Assembly: GCA_025360125.1 (NCBI GenBank)
Contig: JANYCU010000055.1
Span: 1-64,000 of the forward strand
Length of the DNA stretch: 64,000 nt
Direction of reading: 5' to 3'
Source: Armatimonadota bacterium
GTDB taxonomy: Bacteria; Armatimonadota; Fimbriimonadia; Fimbriimonadales; Fimbriimonadaceae
Part shown: positions 42,319-49,468 of the stretch, in pieces
How positions within the stretch are numbered: the stretch's first letter is position 1
Layout: every line of letters starts with the position of its first letter
Made by a program: the position numbers and the translations under genes
The notes under the pieces: model-generated
The model's database searches: none
Told to the model about the DNA's origin: nothing
Seen by the model: the letters and a program-made list of their open reading frames with translations, nothing else

Positions 42319-43300
42319 AAACGGCTATCGCGATTTCGCCCTCATCGTGGCTGGCCTAGCCTCCGTCAACGTCCTGCGCCAATTTATCGTCGTCCCCGAT
42401 TCACTCATCAAACCAATTGACATCATCCTGCTCGTAGGATTCTTCGTCGCAACCCTCATCGCAATCTTCCGCGCCATGTCGATGCAGCCGAAACCCAAAC
42501 AGGCTTGCATCCTCCTCGGAATTGGCGTCGCAACCCAAGCCATTTTCCTCTGCCTTCTCAACTTAGTCTTTAAAAACCAGGGACTGGCCGCTAGTATCTG
42601 CAAAGATCTCTCGCAAATCGGCCTCATGCTCTGGGCAATCGGCCTCGGAGCCCTCGTCGCCAGCCTCCTTCGCGAAAAGAACATCCTCATCCCCATCGCG
42701 ATATTCCTCGTCGCTTACGACTACTTTCTAGTTCTTGCTCCCATGGGGTTCACCAAGAAAATAATGGCGGCAAACCCAAATCTACTTGGGCAAATTGGCT
42801 ATGCCATACCAAGGGTCAAGACCCACGCAGACATTGCCAACAACACCAATGCAGCAATAGGCGCAACCTCAGCCGTCGTCGGCCCCGCCGACCTCGTGTT
42901 CCTCGGTGCCTTCTTTCTCGCCATGTTTCGGTTCAACATGCGGCCCAAAGAGACGCTTCAAATCATGATTCCGACCCTCATCGGTTACATGGTTCTCGTG
43001 CTGGTAACCGGATGGTCTCTGCCCGCGCTCGTCCCGATTGGACTTGTGACCCTTATTGTCAATCGCAATGAATTTAAGCTAAACAAAGATGAAAAGATCT
43101 CAACAATCGTTCTCGCGATTCTTGCCGTTCTCGTACTGAGCTTCCTAGCTACTCGTCGGCCAACATCGCCAACTGAGCCTTTGCCGACGGCAGCTTCCCA
43201 AGGCAATCGAGAGTCGATAAACTCGCCCGAGCAAGCGCCGAAAGATCAATCCCCGAGCTCAAGCCCATCCGATGGGCAAAATAAACCAAGTCTTCCGTAG
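42287..43300 (+). CDS. Presenilin/SPP-like membrane protein (candidate intramembrane aspartyl protease)
   Basis: 337 residues with about 8-9 membrane helices. Three features match the A22 family of intramembrane aspartyl proteases: LVAYDYFLVL (Y-D, Asp145) in one helix, VVGPADLVFLGAFF (Asp202) in the next hydrophobic block, and SLPALVPIGL (P-A-L at 246-248). The two Asp are 57 residues apart, close to archaeal presenilin homologues. The usual G-x-G-D is here G-P-A-D, one residue different. Such proteases cut signal peptides or receptor stubs in the membrane. It overlaps the glycosyltransferase gene at its start, and its polar C-terminal tail lies antisense to the HMG-CoA lyase gene for 152 bases. 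Confidence 0.6.
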   Translation: MSENSQALSFKNGYRDFALIVAGLASVNVLRQFIVVPDSLIKPIDIILLVGFFVATLIAIFRAMSMQPKPKQACILLGIGVATQAIFLCLLNLVFKNQGLAASICKDLSQIGLMLWAIGLGALVASLLREKNILIPIAIFLVAYDYFLVLAPMGFTKKIMAANPNLLGQIGYAIPRVKTHADIANNTNAAIGATSAVVGPADLVFLGAFFLAMFRFNMRPKETLQIMIPTLIGYMVLVLVTGWSLPALVPIGLVTLIVNRNEFKLNKDEKISTIVLAILAVLVLSFLATRRPTSPTEPLPTAASQGNRESINSPEQAPKDQSPSSSPSDGQNKPSLP

Positions 43301-44024
43301 CCAAATTGCCTCCGGCACCCTTAGCGTAAGGACAGCCACCAAGGCCCGCCGCACTTGAGTCAAAAGCCGTATAGCCAAGCTCCAAAGCAGCTGCCACGTT
43401 CGCGATCGCGGTACCCCGAGTGTCGTGAAAGTGCCAAACAATTTCCTGTTTGTCCAGGCCATGAAGCTCCCGCGCCAAATCGCGCACCTCATTCGGAACC
43501 CCTACTCCAGTTGTATCCCCAAGCGAAACTTCGTCCACCCCAATTTCAAACAGCTGATCAACCACTTTTCGAACCTGTTTAGGCTCAATCAGCCCCGCAT
43601 AAGGACATTCAAAAATGGTACTAACATAACCTCGCATGAAACCTTTATGCTCGGCCCGGATCAGCCGAAAAATGTCCAGCGATTGGTCTACCGTCATGTT
43701 AATGTTCTTCAGGGTAAAAGCATCGCTCGCCGCCGTAAACACCGCAATTCGCTCTACTCCCAATCCTTCTGCTCGCTCCAGCCCTTTCATGTTCGGCACA
43801 AGCGCGGAATAAAGTCCTCCCTCAGAAAGCATCGGCCATAAGTCCTCAATATCACCAAGCTGAGGTATCCACTTTGGCGATACAAAACTGCTGACTTCAA
43901 TCTCTTTAATTCCCGCCGCAACCAAACCACGAATGAGTTCAAGCTTTTGGGCAGTTGGAACAGGGAGAGCCTCATTCTGAAGGCCATCCCGAGGAGAAAC
44001 TTCAATGATGCGAATATCGACCAT
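43149..44024 (-). CDS. Hydroxymethylglutaryl-CoA lyase
   Basis: 291 residues, TIM-barrel of the HMGL family. EVSPRDGLQNEALPV near residues 8-22 has the catalytic Arg and metal-binding Asp, EVSSFVSPKWIPQLGD near 42-57 is the family signature, GDTTGVGVPNEV near 160-171, WHFHDTRGTAIANVAAALELG near 196-216 has the metal His pair, and GLGGCPYAKGAGGNLATED near 229-247 has the active-site Cys loop. It cleaves HMG-CoA to acetoacetate and acetyl-CoA in leucine catabolism. It ends an operon with biotin carrier, amidotransferase-like and E2 genes. Confidence 0.93.
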   Translation of the reverse strand: MVDIRIIEVSPRDGLQNEALPVPTAQKLELIRGLVAAGIKEIEVSSFVSPKWIPQLGDIEDLWPMLSEGGLYSALVPNMKGLERAEGLGVERIAVFTAASDAFTLKNINMTVDQSLDIFRLIRAEHKGFMRGYVSTIFECPYAGLIEPKQVRKVVDQLFEIGVDEVSLGDTTGVGVPNEVRDLARELHGLDKQEIVWHFHDTRGTAIANVAAALELGYTAFDSSAAGLGGCPYAKGAGGNLATEDLVYFAHRMGLSSGIDLSALARASLSTLDCLGKLPSAKAQLAMLADE

Positions 44025-44026
44025 GG

Positions 44027-44452
44027 CTAACTCGGGGTAACAACCGCCAGCAAATCCTCACCCGAGACCTGGGTTCCCTTCACGGCATGAAGAGTCGAAA
44101 CCACCCCATCAAACGGAGCATTGAACGGCTGTTGTGTCTTCATGGCCTCCAAGACCAAAATCTTCTGCCCCGCAACTACCGCGTCCCCTTCAGTCACCAA
44201 AACGTCCACGATCATGCCGGGCATCGGTGCTCGATATTCACCATTCTTCACTCCGCCCATCCGAGTCCGGCTTTGACGAGTCTCGAGCCGATATTGATTT
44301 CCCTTATATGAAACCAAAACGGCGTCGCCATCCCGCACAGCCAGTGCGCTAAACGACCCTTCAGCAGTTCTGATCTGCAATCGGTCCGGCAATCGAGATA
44401 CGTCAAACGTATCGTCGAATTCGACCGCCTCGCCATCAAGAAAATATTTCAT
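44027..44452 (-). CDS. Biotin carboxyl carrier protein
   Basis: 141 residues. A basic linker (QSRTRMGGVKNGEYRAPMPGM) leads to the C-terminal biotinyl domain: KILVLEAMKTQQPFNAPFDGVV near 104-125, with the biotinylated Lys in E-A-M-K. The first 60 residues form a small domain typical of the C-terminal half of the alpha subunit in acyl-CoA carboxylases. Next to HMG-CoA lyase it probably serves methylcrotonyl-CoA carboxylase or a related enzyme whose other subunits lie outside the window. It overlaps the upstream gene by four bases. Confidence 0.85.
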   Translation of the reverse strand: MKYFLDGEAVEFDDTFDVSRLPDRLQIRTAEGSFSALAVRDGDAVLVSYKGNQYRLETRQSRTRMGGVKNGEYRAPMPGMIVDVLVTEGDAVVAGQKILVLEAMKTQQPFNAPFDGVVSTLHAVKGTQVSGEDLLAVVTPS

Positions 44453-45156
44453 TTCTTCCCTTTTGCATACGTTGCTGCGGCCGAAATAAATGCGCGAAAC
44501 AATTCTCGATTTGCCACGTCATCCGGCAACCGCTCGGGGTGCCACTGAACGCCAATCAAGAAAGGCTTGCTCGGATTCTCGATCGCTTCAACCGTTCCAT
44601 CCTCGTGTCGAGCAACCACCGTTAACGAATCGCCAACCCGGTTGACTGCCTGATGATGAAAACTTTTCCCGGCTACTGTCGGAGCCCCAACCAAAGCAGA
44701 AAGCTTCGAAGCTCCCACCAATTCAATCTCTTCCAGGGTTCCGCCCACATGGTCGTTATGTTCAACTTTATCCGGCAAATGCTGAATCAAACTCCCGCCG
44801 TGTTTAACATTCAAAAACTGGCAGCCGTAACAAATTCCGAGGATCGGCATCTCCTTATTGACCAAGGAATACAGCTCATTTTCCATATCCCACCGCATGG
44901 GATTCATGAGCTCCGCCTCAGGATGATTATCCTCACCAAAGTGCTTGGCATCCATATCGGCACCACCGGGAATCAGCCAACCATCCAACAAATTTGCAAT
45001 TTCGGCAAGGTCAGTCATCGGTGTAATGAGGACCGGGTTCCCTCCCGACTCGGCAACCCTTGCCGCATAATTCCAATTCAGCGAAAGCTTTCCGTTCGAC
45101 CGATCATTATCGGATTCAAAGGCACACTCAACCGTGATCCCAATCAGGGGCTTCAC
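44449..45156 (-). CDS. Class-I glutamine amidotransferase-like hydrolase (PuuD type)
   Basis: About 235 residues from GTG 45156, which overlaps the E2 stop as GTGA. A longer reading to 45231 would run inside E2. Catalytic triad parts: nucleophile elbow PILGICYGCQFLNV with Cys in the G-x-C-x-G position, and the C-terminal VQWHPE with His and Glu. LDGWLIPGGADMD near 60-72 is the start signature. The family cleaves gamma-glutamyl compounds such as gamma-glutamyl-GABA, but its presence in a leucine-type operon leaves the substrate open. Confidence 0.85.
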   Translation of the reverse strand: MKPLIGITVECAFESDNDRSNGKLSLNWNYAARVAESGGNPVLITPMTDLAEIANLLDGWLIPGGADMDAKHFGEDNHPEAELMNPMRWDMENELYSLVNKEMPILGICYGCQFLNVKHGGSLIQHLPDKVEHNDHVGGTLEEIELVGASKLSALVGAPTVAGKSFHHQAVNRVGDSLTVVARHEDGTVEAIENPSKPFLIGVQWHPERLPDDVANRELFRAFISAAATYAKGKK

Positions 45157-46721
45157 TGCAAGACTGCTCCGATATTTTCGACGTATTCCTTGATCTTGTT
45201 CAAGAACTCTGCCGCGCCAACTCCGTTGCAAAGGCGATGGTCAAACGTCATCGTCACATTGACAACCTTCTGCATTCGGCCCGCTCCATCGAGGTCCCGG
45301 AAGGTTTCCCCTAAGAAAATCGTCGCCATGCTTGGGGCCACGACCACGGGAATCGCATTTCGAAGTCCAAACGCCTGCATATTCGTAAGTGAAACGGTTA
45401 CCGCTTCGTGGGCTTGGTCTTTGCCACCCCGCGCCAAAGCAATCCGATCGCGAACCGCAGAAGCAAAGTCTTGCCAATCAAACGTATCTGCGCTGTCGAC
45501 CACCGCAATTACCAATTCATCGCCGGGCAGCGAAACTGCGATCCCTAGCGAGACGAAGTCGTAAGTCCGAATCTTATCGTCGCCCGCTAAACTGCTTCGA
45601 AATGCCGGAAACTCCGTCATTGCCTTCGTCACCGCATAGGCAAACATCGTAAATCCGCTCGGTTGGAATTTGCCTCCGCCCGCTTTGAGCCTGGCTCGCT
45701 CTTCTTCGATCGGACTCCATTTCGTGACCACCGTCATCGTTCCCGGAACTACTAACGAGTTAGACCGAACCATTCGGCTGTTGAGAACTCGCTGCTTACC
45801 GGCCATCTGCCGTTCGGTGAACTTTATTCCGCTGGACGATACTTGAGCTTTTCCAACTACATTTGCGGTCCCACCACCACTCAAAAAGACATCAATGTCA
45901 ACTGGCATCAACTTGCTTCCAGCAAACGGAACGTTGACCAACGCCTCCGGCGCAATCCCTTTCTCTTTGGCGTATGCCCGTGACCGTGGCGGAATCCCTT
46001 GCAGTCGAACCGAATTCTTTTCCTCTCCTCCTAGGAGAGGTCGGTGAGCCTGCGGAGGAACGGAGTTCCCAAGGGGTGAGGTAGAAGTGGAGTCAGAGCT
46101 AGCCCCATGGCTCGGCGCACCCGAAACCTCTGTCCCGCCTGCAACCTGAATCTTGCCAACCTCTGCCCCGATCGGGACGATATCGTCAACCTTCGCCGTC
46201 CAAGATATCAACTTGCCTGCATAAGGCGACTCCACATCCATGATCGCCTTGTCCGTCTCCATTTGGTAAATCGGATCATCGCGTTTAATATCATCGCCAG
46301 GATTCTTGAGAAATGAAACGATCCTCGCCTCCTGTAAGCCTTCCCCAATCTGAGGAACAAAAAGGGAGGCGATATTTAGCCCCTCCCCTTGCTCTTTGGG
46401 AGGGGGGGGGGTTACAACCTCGACTTGGACCGAGACATCATGGCCTTTCCCGACCTCCGAACCCTGACCACTCGACGCTGCCGATGTCTCAAACTTCGCA
46501 ATCTCAGCACCAATCGCCACAATGTCGTCAACCTTCGCCGACCAAGAAACTAACGTGCCCTCAACTGGTGACTCAACGTCCATGACTGCCTTATCCGTCT
46601 CCATCTGATAGATCGGTTCGTCGCGTCGAACCTTGTCTCCCGGCTTCTTAAGGAATGCAACGACTCGGGCTTCTTGAAGGCCCTCGCCGATTTGAGGAAT
46701 ATTGACGGAAACAAGTGGCAT
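45153..46721 (-). CDS. Dihydrolipoamide acyltransferase (E2) with two lipoyl domains
   Basis: 522 residues. Lipoyl domain 1 (about 1-78) and 2 (about 118-193) each carry the lipoylated Lys in METDKA. Between and after them are low-complexity linkers; one contains a Pro-rich stretch coded by a run of ten G on the plus strand. A peripheral-subunit-binding domain follows near 240-280 (IPPRSRAYAKEKGI). The catalytic domain near 300-520 ends with TMTFDHRLCNGVGAAEFLN: the usual D-H-R-x-x-D-G reads D-H-R-x-x-N-G. It transfers acyl groups to CoA in pyruvate or branched-chain dehydrogenase complexes; the operon suggests branched chains. Confidence 0.88.
   Translation of the reverse strand: MPLVSVNIPQIGEGLQEARVVAFLKKPGDKVRRDEPIYQMETDKAVMDVESPVEGTLVSWSAKVDDIVAIGAEIAKFETSAASSGQGSEVGKGHDVSVQVEVVTPPPPKEQGEGLNIASLFVPQIGEGLQEARIVSFLKNPGDDIKRDDPIYQMETDKAIMDVESPYAGKLISWTAKVDDIVPIGAEVGKIQVAGGTEVSGAPSHGASSDSTSTSPLGNSVPPQAHRPLLGGEEKNSVRLQGIPPRSRAYAKEKGIAPEALVNVPFAGSKLMPVDIDVFLSGGGTANVVGKAQVSSSGIKFTERQMAGKQRVLNSRMVRSNSLVVPGTMTVVTKWSPIEEERARLKAGGGKFQPSGFTMFAYAVTKAMTEFPAFRSSLAGDDKIRTYDFVSLGIAVSLPGDELVIAVVDSADTFDWQDFASAVRDRIALARGGKDQAHEAVTVSLTNMQAFGLRNAIPVVVAPSMATIFLGETFRDLDGAGRMQKVVNVTMTFDHRLCNGVGAAEFLNKIKEYVENIGAVLQ
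46022..46040. repeat. Palindromic element inside the E2 linker
   Basis: CCTCTCCT and AGGAGAGG form a perfect 8-bp stem with a 3-base loop. It belongs to a stretch (about 46014-46090) coding a linker of unusual composition. It looks like an in-frame insertion of a small palindromic repeat. Confidence 0.55.
46380..46411. repeat. Palindrome and poly-G run inside the E2 linker
   Basis: CCCCTCCC (46380-46387) pairs with GGGAGGGG (46398-46405), followed directly by the rest of a run of ten G (46402-46411). It codes for part of the first linker. The shape is like the palindrome at 46022. Confidence 0.55.
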
Positions 46722-46912
46722 CGTTGACTCTCGAACCCTGATTTTGACATAAACCCCGGGTGCTACGCCGATGAATCTTTCGTGAACATGTCTGGCGTTC
46801 CATGCCCAGACCTACAAACGAGCCCCGTCGGAGTTCAGACTCTATTGCTCGAGATCTCAGAATAAGGCGTAAACACGCCCATCACCATGAGAAACCTAGA
46901 GAAAAATCAGAG

Positions 46913-46929
46913 ATTCTGATCCTCAGAAT
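46913..46929 (-). terminator. Weak terminator candidate after the 46933 gene
   Basis: ATTCTGA and TCAGAAT form a perfect 7-bp stem with a 3-base loop, 4 bases after the stop of the nuclease-fold gene. A T-run follows on the minus strand, but five bases away, so termination would be weak. Confidence 0.35.
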
Positions 46930-46932
46930 AGG

Positions 46933-47718
46933 TTATGTCAAAGCAATACAAGGACGCACAGAATCAGTACCTTCGAACGGCCGAACGCCGCTCAGGTCGA
47001 CCTCAAAGATGACCGGATAATGGTCGCTTGGATAAATCCCATTTTCCGACGTACGCACGACCTCAACGAATTTCGCCTTAATTCCGCCCCCAACAAACAT
47101 ATGGTCAATACATTTACCGTCAGGGCCACCTATGAAATCATGAAAAGTCCCTATCGAGTTGTCCTTCGAGACAAACTCGCAACCTTCCATTTCAACCAAC
47201 GGACCAAGCTCCACCGAATTCGGTTCCGCATTAAAATCCCCAATCACAATCCAGGGCACCGACGATAGGTGCTGGCTCGCGATCATTTCCGCGCTTTTTC
47301 GCCTTGCCTCCGCACTCTCATGGTCCCAATGCGTGTTGTAAAAATAGAACCCTTCGTAGATTCCAAGCCACGAACAAATCCGAGTGATTTGATTGCCCCA
47401 AGTCATCGAATTCGGAATGTCCGGCGTATCCGATAGCCAAAAGGTACCCATATCAATCAGATGGAAGACATCAGCTCGCCACAAAATCGAACACTGCTCC
47501 CCTTCCGTGTCTCCGTCCTCTCGACCAATCGAATAAAACGCATACTCCGACAACTCGGACTTTAAGTAATCGAGTTGAAACTCGAAGACTTCCTGAAGGC
47601 CGATAATGTCAGCATTCGACTCTCGAATAACCTTTGCCACCAGGTGACGTCGATGCAGCCATGAGTTCACCCCGTCATCCGCAAGTCCGTTGCGAATGTT
47701 AAACGACATGACCCGCAT
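46933..47718 (-). CDS. Endonuclease/exonuclease/phosphatase-family protein
   Basis: 261 residues with the full EEP set: VMSFNIRNG at the start (Asn), IIGLQEVFEFQLDYL near 38-52 (metal Glu), NTHWDHESAEARRKSA near 129-144 (catalytic His), VIGDFNAEPNS near 158-168 (D-x-N) and SDHYPVIFEV near the end (D-H). It could hydrolyse DNA, phosphoinositides or sphingomyelin-type lipids. No signal peptide, so a cytoplasmic role is likely. The start overlaps the stop of the upstream gene (TAATG). Confidence 0.85.
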   Translation of the reverse strand: MRVMSFNIRNGLADDGVNSWLHRRHLVAKVIRESNADIIGLQEVFEFQLDYLKSELSEYAFYSIGREDGDTEGEQCSILWRADVFHLIDMGTFWLSDTPDIPNSMTWGNQITRICSWLGIYEGFYFYNTHWDHESAEARRKSAEMIASQHLSSVPWIVIGDFNAEPNSVELGPLVEMEGCEFVSKDNSIGTFHDFIGGPDGKCIDHMFVGGGIKAKFVEVVRTSENGIYPSDHYPVIFEVDLSGVRPFEGTDSVRPCIALT

Positions 47719-48020
47719 TAGGCGTGAATCGTATTCGCCAAGAGCTCGTTCGCTAGCTCTTCCAGCACAACCCCAACGTACCAGACATCATGATCGTTTT
47801 CAGGTGACTCATGCCAGTCGTACAAATAACCGTTCACCAACTCCGTGGCGGGCAATCGGTCGATTAATTTGTACTTAGGCATGTAGGTCTCCCGAAGGAC
47901 TGGATAAAAGTCGCTCGGGAGTGGAGGCTGCATCAGCCGATAGTCATCCGTGACGTCCACGATGACGACACGTGCGAGATTGTGTTCCCATAAGTTTCCG
48001 CACATTTCTGCCATCGTCAT
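47718..48020 (-). CDS. Hypothetical protein co-translated with the 46933 gene
   Basis: 100 residues, acidic, no signal peptide or membrane segment. Aromatic motifs such as YLYDWHESPENDHDVWYVG near 66-84 stand out, but I do not know the family. It overlaps the downstream gene at its stop. It begins 33 bases after motB, which may make it part of the mot transcript. Confidence 0.5.
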   Translation of the reverse strand: MTMAEMCGNLWEHNLARVVIVDVTDDYRLMQPPLPSDFYPVLRETYMPKYKLIDRLPATELVNGYLYDWHESPENDHDVWYVGVVLEELANELLANTIHA

Positions 48021-48052
48021 TCAGGACGAAGAGAAACCTTTAAAAGAACCAA

Positions 48053-48907
48053 CTATAAGTGAGCATCCTTTGGCACCTGGAGCAAAAAGTTTTCCATCTG
48101 ATTGCCTTTGGGACCCAACGATTGCCGCGTCGCATTGTTCTCAATCTTCACATGGTTTGTTTTGCCTGGCTTCTTGCCCCATGGCAGAAGCAAAGCCACT
48201 CGACGGTTTCCGGCTGCAAACGGCTTTTTCGGGAACTTCAATCGTGTATCGCCGTACCCTCGTACTTCCTTAAATCGCTTGTCAAATTGATGAGACCGGG
48301 CTAACTCTTTTTGGAATGCAAGGGCTCGTTGTGTACTCAAATCCCAGTTGGTATACTCCGTCCCCGCGTAAGGCTTCAAGTCCGTATGCCCTTCAAGCAC
48401 CAGGTACCGACCCGTGTCCTTAACGATCGGAACAACTTCTTTGATAACCTTCTTACCCAGTGGGCTGATCGTCGCACTCCCAGTCTCAAAGAACACGCTG
48501 GTTACGTCCTCAAGGAACTCAATCTGGATCCCTTCCGAAGTCTCAGTGACAATGACATGTCCCTGTTGCTTCATCTTCTTCATCTGTGTTTCGACCTTAT
48601 GCTTTACATAAGACGTGTCTTTTTCCTCGTCGGGGTCAGAACCCTTAAAATTGCTTTTGCCGCTGCCCTTCGTGCTCGCAGACTTCTGCATGGTTCTCGA
48701 CTCACCTGGTTGCGGAATGACCACCTGTGAATGAGGAGGATTCTTCATGAATCCCGCTGGGTCGTTAAAATATCCCTGAATCGATGCCTTCGTCTCGTCC
48801 GACAAACCCATGATCCAAAGCACCATGAAAAACGCCATCATAGCCGTAACAAAGTCAGCATAAGCAACCTTCCAAGAACCACCATGGTGCGCCGCATGGC
48901 CCACCAC
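48053..48907 (-). CDS. motB: Flagellar stator protein MotB
   Basis: 284 residues from the GTG at 48907. The N-terminal GGSWKVAYADFVTAMMAFFMVLWIMG has the proton-binding Asp (about residue 18) and the single membrane helix. A Ser/Lys-rich plug follows, and the C-terminal OmpA-like domain with VLEGHTDLKPY and STQRALAFQKEL binds peptidoglycan. It forms the stator with MotA. Upstream, the frame continues through the usual Ile/Lys-rich lead (SIIIKKKKVV) to 48947 but has no ATG before a TGA at 48965: the native start seems to have been lost to the inserted element. Confidence 0.88.
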   Translation of the reverse strand: MVGHAAHHGGSWKVAYADFVTAMMAFFMVLWIMGLSDETKASIQGYFNDPAGFMKNPPHSQVVIPQPGESRTMQKSASTKGSGKSNFKGSDPDEEKDTSYVKHKVETQMKKMKQQGHVIVTETSEGIQIEFLEDVTSVFFETGSATISPLGKKVIKEVVPIVKDTGRYLVLEGHTDLKPYAGTEYTNWDLSTQRALAFQKELARSHQFDKRFKEVRGYGDTRLKFPKKPFAAGNRRVALLLPWGKKPGKTNHVKIENNATRQSLGPKGNQMENFLLQVPKDAHL

Positions 48908-48952
48908 TTTTTTCTTCTTGATAATAATAGAATCGTTAGCGATGGGAGCCTC

Positions 48953-49468
48953 CGGCTTGCAGCATCAAGCGACAAGCTTCAAGCCGCAAGAAATGAAACG
49001 GTTTTGCGGTTTCAAGACAGTAAAATCTCGACGAACCAACATGCGAAAATCGAACTTCAAAAAACTCCTGGTTTGGGAGAAGAGCTTCCTTCTTTGTCCC
49101 AAGATTTACCGTCTCACAAAGACTTTTCCGAAGCACGAACAAATTGGCCTTTCCTCTCAAATGCAACGAGCCGCAATTTCGATTCCATCGAACATTGCAG
49201 AGGGTCACGCAAGAAGTTCGAATGCGGATTTTGCGAGATTTCTTTATATGAGCCTTGGTTCCCTCCAAGAGTTGGAAACTATGATCCTCCTTTGCAAGGA
49301 ACTTGATTACATTTCGGACTGTACCGAATGGATCCAACCAATAGAAGAACTGAACAAAATGATTTCCGCATTCATTCGAACTCTGAAATCCAGCTCGGAT
49401 TAAATGTAGGTAACTGGAAGCTAGCGGCTCTGGGCTAGCGACTTGCAGCTTGCTGCTGGTGGCTAACC
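48953..49468. mobile_element. Putative four-helix-bundle cassette with 7-bp terminal arrays, between motA and motB
   Basis: About 516 bases separate the motA stop from the motB lead; in most genomes the two genes touch. The left end (48953-48990) is a run of five 7-base units that read CTTGNNG on the minus strand, and the right end (49411-49468) is about eight units that read CTNGNNG on the plus strand, so the arrays are inverted relative to each other. Between them an antisense gene of the bS23/IVP family lies at 49041. No transposase is present, so movement would depend on an outside enzyme. Confidence 0.6.
49041..49403 (+). CDS. Four-helix-bundle protein (bS23/IVP family)
   Basis: 120 residues from the ATG at 49041. 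The signature LLVWEKSFLLCPKIYRLTKTFPKHEQIGLSSQMQRAAISIPSNIAEGHARSS reads as in proteins first found in intervening sequences of 23S rRNA genes: K-L-x-V-W, F-P-x-x-E-x-x-G-L-x-x-Q-x-R-R-A-x-x-S-I-P-x-N-I-A-E-G. Homologues also act as accessory proteins (Avd) of diversity-generating retroelements, but no reverse transcriptase lies here. Its role outside rRNA genes is unknown. It is antisense to the mot operon. Longer readings to 48918 run through the repeats. Confidence 0.85.
   Translation: MRKSNFKKLLVWEKSFLLCPKIYRLTKTFPKHEQIGLSSQMQRAAISIPSNIAEGHARSSNADFARFLYMSLGSLQELETMILLCKELDYISDCTEWIQPIEELNKMISAFIRTLKSSSD

Noticed and set aside
46802..47020. A plus-strand frame right of the E2 gene
   Set aside because: It runs into the antisense of the nuclease-fold gene and has a basic, low-information composition.
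49041..49403. Diversity-generating retroelement (Avd homologue)
   Set aside because: No reverse transcriptase, template repeat or variable repeat is visible near the gene.
49041..49403. rRNA intervening sequence
   Set aside because: The gene lies between motA and motB; no rRNA sequence is in the window.
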